A stretch of DNA of 64,000 bases from Apteryx mantelli (GCF_036417845.1 NC_089985.1:30028583-30092582), one strand, 5' to 3'; numbered from the stretch's first letter, positions 1 through 10,960 are shown. The notes: generated by a model not told the origin, from the sequence alone. Made by a program: numbers and translations.

Positions 1-614
1 GGGGCACCGTCCCCGGGAGGGGGCAAGAGATCCCCCCACACCTGAGGTGCCTGGCACCCTGGGGGGGGTGACGTCCCCCGGCAGCCTGGTACCTCCTGCT
101 GCCCCCTGCCCCATGGCTGCGCTGGGCCATCGGGGCTGGGACCCCGGGGTATTGCGGGATTTCCAGCCCGCTTCCACCCCTGGCGGCTGCGACAGCCACT
201 GTTTCCCTTCCCCGCAGCAGCCTTTGGTCTCGCGTCCCCCCGGTCTCCCCTTCTTCACATTAAAGCACCCCAATGTTTTGCAATATGTGCAAACCTTGTT
301 TTCTAGGACTTGGAATTTCAGCTTTTGTAGGCAAGCAAATTCCAGCCTTTTCATATGTAGGAAAAGGCTTGAAAAAAAAATATTCTGAGTCTGCCCCAGC
401 ATCTTGCAAAGGCAGCTGCAAGAGTTGTGGCTGTGTTCAGTCTCGTGGTTTTCAGCACCAAAATCCTGGTTTGGGGCCGGTCGGTGCTGGTGGCGCTGGT
501 GAACCGTTTGCATTACAGGATAAAGGACATATCCGCATTAATTACTCCAAGCCTGCAGGTGCTGATCGCCTGGTGCTCGTGCTGCCCAAGGGCTGTGTGT
601 GAGCGAGGTCCCTG

Positions 615-666
615 CGTGCATGTGCGTGTGTGTGTGTGTGCATGTGCGTGTGTGTGTGTGTGTGTC
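615..666. repeat. (TG)n microsatellite with CATG interruptions
   Basis: About 50 bp of alternating TG/CG, broken twice by a CATGTGCG unit. It is an ordinary dinucleotide microsatellite in GC-rich DNA. Alternating purine-pyrimidine tracts of this kind can adopt Z-DNA, which is a general property and not shown here. Confidence 0.9.
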
Positions 667-1791
667 TGCGCAGGGTTTCTCCAAGTTCAACCCAGAAAAG
701 CCACGACACTGTCCGACCCAACCTCCTGCGCGAAGCTGGCCGTAGGCTTTCATCCGCCTGCCGCTACCAAAACGACCGCCCTGCGAACGATCGAAGACAG
801 TCTGCCCTGACCCCATCCGGTCTGGGTTTGGAAGTGCCACGAGATGAGAAATCTGGCGCTTGCCCGGGAGCCTGGCGCCTGCGAGCGACGCAGGGGCTGG
901 CTGCCGGTGTGACCGGTCTGGGTGTTGCTCCAGGCACCGGTTCAGCCTCTTGCCCTAGAATAAAAATCCCTTTAATTTGGGAGGACTGGGGGCTTCACTT
1001 CATTTTTGGCTTGTATTTTTACCCTGTAATACTACTCTGCCTCCTCTTCGACAAACTACGCAAAGCGAGCTGTTAAAATCTCCCTCTAAAGTGTATTTTA
1101 CGATTCCTCGACTCATTTCTGTGGTTCCTTTTTCTGTGCCTATGGCAAAATTTCAGCACTTTTTGGCCCCCTGTGCCCTGCCATGGTGTCGTGGGGGGCC
1201 CCAAGCTGCTGCGATACCCCTCTCCCTGGGACCCAGTGTGTTGGCCCATGGTGCCGGCGCTCCGGTGTTTCCCATGGGATGCAGCTCTGTCCCGGCTCCG
1301 GCTCTGACGCTCGCGCAGTTTGTCTGACTGACGCAGCCCGCGGCGCGATCTGCCCGGCTTTGGGCAAATTCCCCTCTCTCCTCCTTATTTAGTGCTCCAC
1401 CGGTATTTACGGCACCTGCATATTTTTGTGGCTGGGTATTTGCTTTTTTTTTTTTTAATTAGCATCTTTTGTGCTGCGAAGTTGGCTGCTTTGCAGGTCT
1501 GGTGCACCCTTTGCCGCCACCTTTTTCAGCTCTACTTGTTACAAGCGGGAGTTTGTCGGGCAAGAAATAGGTTCATAAAAGAGGAACGGCCTCCCCCGGG
1601 GGCCGCACCGCCCGGCCATGGCTGGCTTCGTCCCTAGGCAGGATTCGAGGAGAAAAAAATGCATTTGCTCGGAAATGGGGATTTCCAATAGCCGAACCAA
1701 GCTGCAAATGGCTGAGAAGAGGGTGCGTTGTGGCTACCTAGTAGTTCACCCCGGTGCTGGTGCCAGGGCCGCCTATGGGGCTGCCAGCCCT

Positions 1792-1817
1792 TCCTCCTCC
1801 TCCTCCTCCTCCTCCTC
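1792..1817. repeat. (TCC)n microsatellite
   Basis: A run of eight to nine TCC triplets. It is a simple polypurine/polypyrimidine tract. It produces artificial poly-Ser, poly-Pro and poly-Leu stretches in the surrounding open frames. Confidence 0.9.
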
Positions 1818-2329
1818 GTCTCCTGCCTGCCCTCCGGTCCCCTCTCCCCAGGAGCCGGTGCTGGGCCTCACGTGGGAAATGTGGGGAAACGCGTTGCCCC
1901 TCTGGAAAGTGTCGATTAAGATGTCCGTGGGGTGCTTTAATTAGCACATTTCTGCTTTCAGGCCTTGCTTTGTTGCAGCTTCCAAAAAAATGCTTCAGTA
2001 AAAATCTATAGATCATATTATGGGAAACAAATGCATAACCTTCGCCAGCTTTATGACTATTCTTCATCAGCGAGTGTTGAACCGAGCCTGAACACGCTAT
2101 AAATCCTGGAGGAGCCGAGACGCGGCGGCGAAGACCCAGCACCACTGCCGTCCCTGCCGGCACCGGCTCCCCGTTATTCGGCTGGTTTCAGTCCGGCAAC
2201 CTTCACGGTGGTGACGCAGGTCAGCTCAGCCCGCTCGCGTTTCCTGGTGTCTCTGGGATTTTCTTGATATTCCAGGATTTTATGGGAAATTAATGAGGAG
2301 GCCAAAGTCTCCTCCAGCTTTTTGAGGAC

Positions 2330-2700
2330 ACTGGTGCACGCGTTGTCTGGGCCTGCTGAGTTGGCAGATGTTGTTTAACATTCCCGTCAGTAATTAATAG
2401 ACTGCTTCATCACTCTTGTATGATTCAAACATGTCGTCCTGCTTCTTTCCAAATACAGAGCAGAAATATTTGTTAAACGTGTCTGGCTTTTTTTGCATGA
2501 TCATTAGCGCTCCAACAATTCCTGCGAGGAAAGGATTTATAGCGGTGCCAGGATTTCTTTTGGCCTTATTATGCCTTCAACATTCCTCCTCGTTCTGCCT
2601 ATCCCTCCCTGGCACGAGGCTTCCTGTATCAATTTCCTTCTTATTTATGCGTTACTGGGTGTAACGTCTCCTTTACGACGATTATGGATTTCCCTCCTTT
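2330..2700 (-). mobile_element. CR1/L3-like LINE fragment, antisense (ORF2 region before the RT domain)
   Basis: Read on the minus strand, this matches the remembered pattern of old amniote CR1/L3 ORF2 just upstream of the reverse-transcriptase palm. On the plus strand, short diagnostic blocks occur in the right order: GGGCCTGCTGAGTTGG, then AATACAGAGCAGAAATATTT, GTTAAAC, GCATGATCATTAG and CAATTTCCTTCTTATTTATG. The copy has many substitutions and no open frame, so it is long dead. Both ends are approximate because decay and GC drift blur them. The assignment rests on pattern recall without an alignment. Confidence 0.72.
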
Positions 2701-2984
2701 CCCATCCGTTACGGGCCGCGTTTCTATTTCTGGCCGCTGGCCTCCCTCGCCGGTCGCGGCAAGCGGCCGGGTTTCAGCCAACCTCGGCCCTTTTTGACTG
2801 CGGGCGACGCTTTTTGGCCAAATAAATAATGTCACGGTCGGACAACCAGCGGGGAGGGCCGGGCCGGTGCCGGGCTTGGCGGCGCCGGCCAGGGCGGCGG
2901 GCAGGGTTGCTGCGGGGGCCGCGGCGGGCGGCGGAGCGAGCCCCTTCCCGGCGGCGCCGCCGCCTCCTGCGCGCGCTGTGTCAC

Positions 2985-3145
2985 AACTGTTTTGTCAGCT
3001 CCCAGCAATTCCCCGAACCCTTATAATCTTGGTGCCAATCAGCCCCGTAACAGCTACCTTGGCGGGGAGCGGTTTCCCCGCCAGCCCAGGGCTTTGTCGC
3101 TCGGCACAAATATTTAATCAGCCGCCTGTAATCAGGCTGTCGGCG
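2985..3145. promoter_or_regulatory. AT-rich island, putative enhancer
   Basis: An abrupt drop in GC inside very CpG-rich DNA. It contains a CCAAT word at 3035-3039, CACAACTG and TTTGTCAGC words, and a CAAATATTTAATCAG stretch. Sharp AT-rich islands carrying homeodomain-like words are typical of conserved vertebrate enhancers. Conservation is inferred, not shown. Confidence 0.38.
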
Positions 3146-3360
3146 CCTCCCTCCCGGCGCCGCCGGCGGCCCCGCGGGCTCGGGGGGCCCTGGGGAGGCC
3201 GCGATCCCCGCAGCCCCCGCGACGGGGTGCGCAGCGACCCCCCGCCTCCAGGAACCTGCCCGCCGCCCCGGCAAGTGGAGCGGGGAGCTGGGGCCGTGCT
3301 GCAGCCCGGCGGCCCCTCGGCACGGGGCGAGGAGGCAGCGTGCGGGGGCCGGCGCAGTGC

Positions 3361-3423
3361 GGGAACGGCCGCCGTGGGCGCGGGAACGGCCGCCGTGGGC
3401 GCGGGAACCGCTGCCGTGGGGCG
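3361..3423. repeat. 21-bp tandem repeat, 3 copies
   Basis: Three adjacent 21-bp units at 3361-3381, 3382-3402 and 3403-3423. The first two are identical and the third differs at a few positions. The core is GCCGTGGGCGC. The unit length and the GCCGTGGGG-type core resemble the much longer array that begins about 270 bp downstream. Confidence 0.9.
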
Positions 3424-3484
3424 CCCTGGTCCGGCCGGCGCCCGGCGCTCCTCCCCGGGGCTGGCCCTCCGCAGCCTGGTCACC

Positions 3485-3610
3485 GTGTTAAGCCATCTCT
3501 TAATTAATCAGGCTGATTGTAATGTGTTTTTAGGGCATTAAAATTCAATTGTGGAATTCTCCGTTGGCTGGGCTCGCAATGAATACAGAAGTTTGCCTAA
3601 TTAGAGCTGA
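3485..3610. promoter_or_regulatory. AT-rich island with TAATTA-type sites, putative enhancer
   Basis: It contains TAATTAATCA at 3501-3510, GATTGTAATG, ATTAAAATTCAATTG, and a palindromic CTAATTAG at 3597-3604. Several homeodomain core words lie within 125 bp, in sharp contrast to the flanking GC-rich DNA. This fits a developmental enhancer. The target gene and conservation are unknown. Confidence 0.45.
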
Positions 3611-3691
3611 CACGCAGCCGGCGGGAGAACCAGACGAATGGCCCTGTCATTGCAGCCAGCCCGGCCCGGCCCCCCATGGCAGCCCCACGGC

Positions 3692-3962
3692 CCCAGCCCC
3701 TGCCATGGGGTGCCAGACCCTGCCGTGGGGCATACGGACCCTGCTGTGGGGTGTGCACACCCTGCTGTGCAGCGTCCAAACCCTGCCATGGGGCGCCCAG
3801 ACCCTGCCATGGGGCGCCCAGACTCTGCCGTGGGGTGCCCAAACACTGGTGTGGGTCAGCCAGACCCTGCCATGGGGCACCCAGCCCCTGGAGTGGGGCG
3901 CCCTACTCTGCTGTGGGTGCCCAGCCCCTGCCGTGGGGCGCCCAGCCCCTGCCACGGGGCGC
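3692..3962. repeat. 21-bp minisatellite, about 13 degenerate copies
   Basis: The units follow the pattern CCCTGCCATGGGGCGCCCAG with point differences. Four or five central and end units are almost identical. Because 21 is a multiple of three, each reading frame repeats a 7-residue peptide, which gives false repetitive open frames on both strands. No promoter, signal peptide or splice context supports translation. A GC-rich minisatellite is the simplest reading. Confidence 0.92.
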
Positions 3963-4269
3963 CGCTTCCCTCAGCTCCCTGCCCCGCCAGCAGCGCAGCC
4001 CCGGGTCGCCGGCACTGCGTAAGGACCAGCTCCCATCAGCTCTTCGTTGCCGCCGTGGCTGCGGCTGCTGCCCAGGTGCTGGGGGCGCCGGGCCCGGTGG
4101 GACAGGGCTCGGGGAAGGTCCTGTGGGGCGTTGCAGCCCTTGGCCTGCCCTGTCAGCGTGGGGTAGGCTGCGCCCCGGGCACAGCCCCCAGCCCTCGGGG
4201 GGGGGGGGGAAGCGCTGCCCCGGGGCAGCCTGGGCACGCAGGACGCCCGCGCCAGGACGAGCTCGGCCG

Positions 4270-4410
4270 GCACCAGCCAAGAACGGCGGAGACATTTCCT
4301 TATCTGCAGCATCAGGTCTTCGCTGTCATTACCAGAGCAATTATCATCTCATTTGGAGTCTTTAGCTGCCATAATCTGTCTCTTGCAGTGATTTATTCTG
4401 CAGGCCTCTT
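4270..4410. promoter_or_regulatory. AT-rich island, putative enhancer
   Basis: It lies just after a G13 run at 4197-4209 and GC-rich spacer. It holds a GATA-type TTATCT at 4300-4305, TGTCATTA at 4324-4331, CAATTATCATC, CATAATCTG and a GATTTATT word. The edges are sharp. It is read as a candidate conserved non-coding element on composition and motif density only. Confidence 0.4.
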
Positions 4411-4849
4411 CTGGAGAGCGGTGCGGCAGGGGAAGGAGCCATCAATAACGAGGCAACGAGCCCCGTCTCCCGGGGAAGCATCTTCCCGGCCGGGGTAGAG
4501 CAGGGGTGGCCCTGCATCCCGTGGCTGGGGGCCGCGGGGGACCCTGGCCTCGGGCCGTGCCAGCAGCGCTGGGCACTCGCCTGCGTGTGGGGCGTGTGGG
4601 AGCAGCGGGTGTGGAGACGGCAGGTCGCACACCTCCCAGGCGCCAGCAGCGTCTCGGGGAGACGCTTTTCCCAAACCTGGTGAACGCCGAACCCTGTGCA
4701 AGAAGGGCAGGAGAAACACCTGGCGGCGCAAGGCTCCGGTCCCCAGGACCAGCGTTCAGGGTTTTTCTGAAGTCCCTTCCTCCGTGTTTCAAAGGATGCT
4801 AGACACCAACGAGTCAGATGTACTCCACCACGTCCCTTGCATCCCTAGA

Positions 4850-5250
4850 TGTGACTTACCTGCTCCCGCCCATTTAAAAAGGGGTAACTGCGGAAATTGC
4901 TGTTTTCTACTCCATCAGACCTGTGGAGGATGTTACCCGTCCTCCTCACGCTGTGATGGATGTGTTGGCCTGCTTCTCAGCCAAGCTTGGAGCAGAATTA
5001 CTGTCTTCATAGTCCCACTGTTTCTGCTGAGTGACAATTTTGTTGTCTTTTTCTAGTCTCCAGACCGGGCTGCTGCTTGGAGTTGGTTTTCTCTCCATTT
5101 TCATTTGTGTCAATAATTATCTCCTACTCTCTGTGACTCCGCCAGCCACTAATAGTTTCATTGATACTTTTATCAGCTGCATTTGCCAGCTGCCAACTTT
5201 TACTCATTGCTTCCAGCTTTCCAGTTCTTACGCATTATATTCATGTTTTA
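4850..5250. other. AT-richer stretch, unidentified
   Basis: A 400-bp stretch with lower GC, many TTTTC and pyrimidine-rich words and a CAATAATTATC block near 5111-5121. It could be an old interspersed repeat or part of a non-coding element. I could not match it to a family with any confidence. There is no coding potential. Confidence 0.3.
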
Positions 5251-5934
5251 CCCTTTCTTTCACCTCCCCTTGCAACCAGGATGTTTGGGGCTTTTGCAGG
5301 CAGCAGAAGCGTCTTCCGCGATGGCGGCTTCGTGGTCTGGCCGCTCAATAAGGCGTTCGGCAACAGCTCCCCATAGCCCCGCGTCTTCACACATGTAAGT
5401 GTTTCCTCCCACCTATTTTGCCCTGGCTGGTTTTCAGCCCCGGGAAATCAGCCTTCCCAAGGCGCCGGGTGCTTGTGCGTGGCCAGGGGACGGAGATGGG
5501 GCGCCCCAGGCTGCCGGGCTCCCCCGGGGCACCCCAGCTCGGGGCACCTCGTAACGCTGAGCGGGGAGCGCCCCCGGCTCTCCTCCTTCGCTTGGAGAGG
5601 GTTTGCAGGCCCATGCGCACGGGGAGGGCGCGCGGAGGTGGCCCGGGGCGCGGGGCCGGCGGGTCCCCCAGGAAGGCTCCGCGGGGCCGCGCCAGCACTG
5701 CGGGAGGCCATCTGCTCGCACCAGCTGGCCCCGCCGCCGCAGCGCCCGGCCCTGCCGCCCCGCTGCCCCGCTGCCCTTAGCGTCACGCCGCAGCGGGGCA
5801 GCGCCGAGCGGGGCAGGCAGCGGGCGCCCTGCGGTCCTCGCGCCGGCCGGCTCCCCAGCCAGCCGGGGAGGCAGCGGTGTCCCGGGCCGCCCGCGCTGCT
5901 CCCTTCTCACCCCTGCGCCCGCAGCGGCTGAACC

Positions 5935-6090
5935 TGCCTGATGGAACCCATTTGTATGCAAAATCCCCAGAAAAAAGCAGTAATTAATGAAGTCCCTTTC
6001 ATTACCATTATGCAAATGCGATTAATTTCAGCTGTTATGAATATGCAAATATTACAATTATGATCTAATTGCCGATGTGTGTAGGGGAGC
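5935..6090. promoter_or_regulatory. AT-rich island with clustered POU octamers, putative enhancer
   Basis: Two perfect octamers ATGCAAAT lie at 6010-6017 and 6043-6050, in the same orientation and 33 bp apart. A one-mismatch octamer, ATGCAAAA, lies at 5956-5963. Between and around them are TAATTAATGA, TTCATTACCATTA, GATTAATTTCAGC and ATTACAATTATGATC. POU factors (OCT/BRN families) bind the octamer, and SOX or homeodomain factors often bind nearby AT words. The density and the sharp GC borders make this one of the best enhancer candidates here. Function is inferred. Confidence 0.55.
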
Positions 6091-6534
6091 AGGCAGAATA
6101 TCAAGTCTCAGCCCTGGCCCCAGGAGCTTTGGGGTGCGGAGCCGTGCCGGGACGGCACAGCCGAGGAGTCGGGCGCTTGCCCGGAGCAGGGACCCCAGGC
6201 GGGGGGCACCCAGCTGGGGACGTCGGGGGCCTTTGCTGTTGAGCTCCCTGGGGTGCAGGGCAGCTGGTGCAAGGAGGGAGCGTGCGAGCGGCACCGCAGG
6301 GAGCAGTGTTGGCCAAAATCGGGCTGTTGCACAGAAGAGGAGGCCAAGCGGGGCCAGGGCCAGCGCTGCGCTGCCAAGTCCCCGGGGCTGGGCTGTGCCG
6401 GCGGAGCCCGAGGACTGGGGCGCCGTGCTGTGCCGTGCTCCCCCCAGAAACGCCGGCTGTCCACCTGCAGCCCAGTCAAATCTCACAAGAGAGCCTCAGC
6501 AGAGGCGCCTCTCCTCGCCGCAGTGGTGTTGGGC

Positions 6535-6553
6535 AGGAGGAGGAGGAGGAGGA
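6535..6553. repeat. (AGG)n microsatellite
   Basis: Six AGG triplets in a row inside GC-rich DNA, giving poly-Arg, poly-Gly or poly-Glu in different frames. A simple repeat. Confidence 0.85.
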
Positions 6554-7054
6554 TTTGCAGAGCCGCCGCTCGGTTTCCAAGGCAATGAGACGTATCCGCT
6601 GCTCATCCCGGCAGGGTAATCCCGCTGCCGCTGAGCCCCCGGGAAAGGGCTGGGGAAGTGCTGCCGGCCCTGCGCCCTGCCCCGGGCACCCCGGCGCTCA
6701 GTGCTCGGGGGGCGCAGGCGCTCGCCCCACGCGCCGGCCTCGTCTCGCCCATGTGTGTGAGCGCGTGTTCCCGCGGGGCCGGCCGGGAGTGCGAGCGCTG
6801 GCCAGGAGTGCGAGCGGGTGCTCGCGGGCTGTCCATGCGCTGGGGGTACCTGGCACAGCCCCCGTCCCCACCCTGCCCTGGGCAGCTCCCAGCCCCGCGG
6901 GGGCCCGCGGAGGCGGTCGGGGTGGCCCGCACAGGCAGGAGGGCGCCGCGCGGGTGCTGGCCGCGGGGACGGCTGCGGGAATGGCCGCGGGGCGCCGGGG
7001 CCCCACCATGACGGAGGCGGCACCGCGGCCCGGCCCGCTCCCCGCGCAGCCCGG

Positions 7055-7345
7055 TGTGTTTTCTGAGCTAATTGAATTCAGAGCGATTTCTTCCTGGCAG
7101 TGACAATCGATGAGCCCCAGGTTATCGGTGGCCCCTCCCCCTCAGCACTGGAAATGGATATGGACGAGGGGAAAAATTGAATTTGCAGCCATTTTTATTG
7201 GGATTTAATTGGGCAGTCTCACCTCGTTGCCTTAATCCTGGGTGCTGACGCGCACAGCCGAGCCAGCAGCTCCCCTTATTTATCACTTTTCAAATATTTG
7301 CCTCTTCGCTGTTGTGGGAAATCGATGTTCTCGCCTGTGGCATGC
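7055..7345. promoter_or_regulatory. AT-rich double island, putative enhancer
   Basis: Two AT-rich parts surround a short GC-rich linker. The first has CTAATTGAATTC (TAATTG at 7069-7074). The second has GGGAAAAATTGAATTTG, TTTTTATTGGGATTTAATTGGG, a bicoid/OTX-type TAATCC at 7233-7238, and CTTATTTATCACTTTTCAAATATTTG. It looks like a 250-300 bp conserved element. Conservation is not shown. Confidence 0.45.
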
Positions 7346-7429
7346 CGGGAGCGACCCGACTGGGCAGCCAGGCGGCCGGGGATCCATCAGCCTCTGCCAT
7401 CGCTATCGACAGGGCGATTGGGGTTTAAG

Positions 7430-7515
7430 AGGCTCTTTGATAGCAGAACTGGCACGCATTAAGTGCTCGTCGTCAGGGGATGATCATGACTTATTACCGC
7501 TAATTCCCGCTGCGC
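7430..7515. promoter_or_regulatory. Short AT-rich island, putative regulatory element
   Basis: It contains CATTAAGTGCTCGTCG, GATGATCATGAC and TTATTACCGCTAATTCC. It is close to the 7.06-7.35 kb element and may belong to the same unit. Weak evidence. Confidence 0.3.
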
Positions 7516-8154
7516 AGCGGCAGCGCGGCGGGGCTCTTCCTCGCTCTCCACCGCGCGGCTCCCACCTGCCTCCCCGGGGACGGGGTGCTGCCCTGGCCCT
7601 GCAGCCCCCGGCCCTTCCTTTGGGGCCAGGGCACGGCCTGGGGGCTGCCCTGACCCCCGGCACGTCCCGCCTGGAGGGAGTTGAGCCCTGCCTGCCTCCT
7701 GCCCGAGCGGCTGGACCCGCAGCTCTGCTGGCGGAGGGGCTGCAAAGCGCCCCGGGGCTCGAGTTGCACCTGGTGCCGGGGCCGCAGCCTGCTCCGGACC
7801 CCCAGCCCAGCCCCGGTGCGGGCAGCCCTGACCCTTCTCCGAAGCGGGCTCTCGTGCGCCTTATGAAACCGGCCGGACGGGGGTCATGGAGCCGCGCAGC
7901 AGTGAGCACCGACGGATGCTCGGGGGCAGCATGCAGGCTCTGCTGCGGCAGCAAAGCGGCTCCGGCGGCTCACAGGTCGCCAGCGTGGCGGGCACCGGCA
8001 GGGGGACGCGGGGGGCTGTGTCCTGGCGGCCCTGTGCATGGGGACCCCGCGTTGGTCCCCGTCCGCCCCGGCCAGGCCATGGGTGGCCCCGGGGCAGGCA
8101 GGGAGCGTGGAGCGATGCAGAGAAAGGCAAGGACCTCGCTGGCAGCGATGGCAA

Positions 8155-8355
8155 CAAGGAACCTGCTTTTAATTTTCAGCCTAAATTTATTCATGGCCAG
8201 TTTAAACCAATTGTTCCTGTGCCAGCGCTGTTCTTCAGCTCCAGCAGCTCCGCTCCCTCCCCGGTGTTTATCCTCCCAGCGTGTTTAGAGAGAGCAGTCA
8301 CGTCCCCTCTGCCTCCCGTCTGCCAGCGAAGCCACCCGGGCCCGTGGCGGTGCCT
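8155..8355 (-). mobile_element. CR1/L3-like LINE fragment, antisense 3' part
   Basis: On the plus strand, the block order CCTGCTTTTAATTTTCAGCC, TTTATTCATGGCCAG, TTTAAACCAATTGTTC, TGTGCCAGCGCTG, GGTGTTTATCC and TAGAGAGAGCAGTCACGTCC follows the reverse complement of a CR1-type 3' coding end. Downstream it dissolves into GC-rich sequence. It is old but more legible than the other relics in this GC-rich block. It overlaps and discredits a 348-codon open frame at 7242-8288. Confidence 0.75.
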
Positions 8356-10134
8356 CGCCAAAGACGGGCTCAGCTCCCCGCCACCCTGGAGTGCCTCCAG
8401 CGGTGCCACCGTCCACCTGCCCATGGGGGCCGGAGCCGTCCCTGCATCCCCAGCGAGCCCTCGTTAGCGCCTGCCCGGGCCCCGTCCTCCCTGCTCTTGC
8501 GAATCCGTCGCCCGAGCCGCGCTGGGAGACACACGCCGGTTTCCAGCCCCTCTGCAGCCGGAGCTGCTCGCCGTCTCGCTGCAGTCCTGCTCCTCGGCGC
8601 CCCGGCTGCCCTCTCCTTGAGCAGCGCCTCCCAGCAAACAGCGCTCAGCCGTTAACCATTAACCCGGGCTGCGTTTTGCACTGTCTTCCGTTTACCCGCA
8701 GCCCAGTAGCTCTGTGGCTGCCTGCGGCGCTTTTTCCTGCCCTGAAGCACCAGCACCGCTGCACACCTTGCTATCGGCCTGCTGACCCTGCGCCGTGTCT
8801 GCCACTGTTTGGGGTCAACGGTCCCCCCGGTGCTCCCCTCCCGGTTCCCGTTTCTCCACCGGGGGCTGCACCTCGCTCTCCCAACCTGCCTTGTCTCACG
8901 CGCAGCAGGGTGAGAGCGCACCCAAGATGTTAAACCCCGCAGGGGGTCGGTGCAAGTGATGCTCTGCATCGTGCGTGGCCAGAAACACCACCAGCGCCAC
9001 AAGAGCAAGGGGATTTTTGACGGAGCGAGGGGCAAAGCTGGAAGAGGGCAAATGGGTGGGGAGAGCCAGTGATGTCCACATGCGCTTTAGGAAGAGGGAG
9101 CGGGGGGGCGTCTCTGGGAGGGATGATGAGATGCTCTGTTCAAGCGAGGGGAATAGGTGAGGCTGAGTTGTGGCTGGATTTGGGAAGTTCCTCCAGGACG
9201 GCAGCATTAGCTACAGACCAGAGTGCCCTGGGTAGTTTTATTTTCTTTTGAGTCTTTCTTTCTCCATTCTTGCAAGTAAAAGTCTTGACAAACCAATCTT
9301 TGCTGGGTTTCGCTTCTGCGCCTGCCTGCCGTGGGAAGGAGGCAAGGCAGCAAGCAGGATGCACGTGGCGCCCTCACGGAGAGCACGTGCTGAGCGACGA
9401 GCAATGAGCACTTGGCGCCAGGTGCCCCCCATCCAGCCAGGTCCTCGGTCCCCATCCCTCCACCCATCCCCATCTGGCTGACCGAAATCTGGAGCCGTCC
9501 CTGCTCACCCACTCGATTTGGACCAAAGCGGCGGGGGAGCCTGTGAGTGGAGGCCACCTTCGGTGACCAGCTCCTCTCCGTGTCCTTGTTACTCACCCAG
9601 GTGGAAACAGCACCCCGGCCCCCCGCCTGGCCAGGGGAGCCCGCCAGCCCCCGCGCCCAGCAGCCTCACCCCGCCACAGTTTGCACCTTTCGCTCCCCAG
9701 CTGAGACCCGAGACGCTCAAGCCGCCGGTGGTGGCCGGTCCCGATCCACATCCCGCTCTCCTCCGCGACCCCGGGAGCAGGCACGTCCCTTCCCTGTCCC
9801 CGCTCTGCCTTAGCCCCAGGTCCCCGCGGGACGCTGCCGGCTCCTGCCATTCCGGGGTGACACGCTGGTCACCATTGCCACGGCAACCAGGGCCCAGCAT
9901 CGCCTTTAACCAGGGGCCTAATGAAATAACGACTTAATCGAGGCCAAACGGACCCGGCGGCACGCTGCTGACCCCGGGCTGGCCCGGGGCTGCGCACGGG
10001 GGGGGCGAAGCCTCTCCTGCTCCGGAGCAGCCCGGCACCAGCGTGGCCGTGCCCCGGCGCCTGGCTGCCCCCGCCTCGTCCCGGCCCGCTCCTGCGGATT
10101 AAAGACTCAGCAGAGGCTGAGCCGGGGTCGGGGG

Positions 10135-10340
10135 CTTTGCAGTATGGAAATTTGTTTCCTTGTTAAGCGGTACTTTTTTTTTATTATTTTTTTTTTAGCA
10201 GCCTGTTTATGGGAACGGAACCGCCCCTGGCGTGAATTATTCATGGCGCCTCGCAAGCTCATTCTCAAAATATCAATTTCTCCCTGTCACGCCGAGCAGC
10301 ACTTAAGCCTAAAAGCCTGGTTAAAATGAAACGCCGGCCC
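10135..10340. promoter_or_regulatory. AT-rich island, putative enhancer
   Basis: It starts with a T-rich tract containing TTATTATTTTTTTTTTAGC. It continues with GTGAATTATTCATGG, CAAAATATCAATTTCTCCC and a CTTAAGCCTAAAAGCCTGG word. It has sharp boundaries against CpG-rich DNA on the right. It is a candidate non-coding element by composition. Confidence 0.4.
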
Positions 10341-10849
10341 AGTGAGCCGGGAGGGCCCGGGAGCCGTGCGCCGGGCTGCGACGCGATGCGCGCGCCGGGG
10401 AGCAGCGCCCTGCACCGGGGTCGGGGGCTCCCTGGCGGCCCGGCACCCCCCGGCACCCCACAGCTGTGGGGCTGGCAGGCCCCAAGCCGGGGGCAGGACC
10501 CGGTGGGGCTCGTCCGAAAGCAGACCAGCGAAGCAGCGATGGAGCCACGCGAGGAGCCGCACGTGCCGGGGCTGGCACGGGAGCTCGCCGGAGGGGTGGC
10601 GTGGGGCGCGCCGAGCAGGGACCAGCCGGAGCCCAGGCACCGCGCTGCACGTCGCGCCCCGGCCACCGACCCGCTCGCTGCATGCCGTCGGCGCTGATCG
10701 GTGCGTTCGCAGCACAGCAGCGCGGCGTCCGGCCCGGCCGCCCTCTGCGCCCGGCGGCGGCAGCACCGTGCCCGTGCCCGGCCCCGGCCCGGCGAGGGCA
10801 GGCCCCAGCGGCCGTGGGGACACGCAGGCAACAGCTGGGCCAGAGCGGC

Positions 10850-10960
10850 GCTGTTGGTAATTACTAATTAAAATGCAGATGCTCCCCAAACTGTAGCTTT
10901 TAGTTTCTGTAGCAACTGCTAAATCAAAAGCAATGAGGCAGGAGGACGTGAATTCATGCA
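10850..10960. promoter_or_regulatory. AT-rich island with TAATTACTAATTA, putative enhancer
   Basis: A dense homeodomain word TAATTACTAATTA at 10858-10870 is followed by AAAATGCAG, GTAGCTTTTAGTTTC and CTAAATCAAAAGCAATGAGG. The island is about 100 bp and sits between two very GC-rich flanks. Paired or spaced TAAT cores are typical homeodomain targets; actual binding is not known. Confidence 0.45.

Noticed and set aside
3638-4498. Long frame across the 21-bp minisatellite (286 codons)
   Set aside because: It is a by-product of a 21-bp repeat unit and GC-rich flanks, with similar frames on the opposite strand.
7242-8288. 348-codon + strand frame
   Set aside because: Its 3' part is antisense CR1/L3 text and the rest is GC-rich with no domain.
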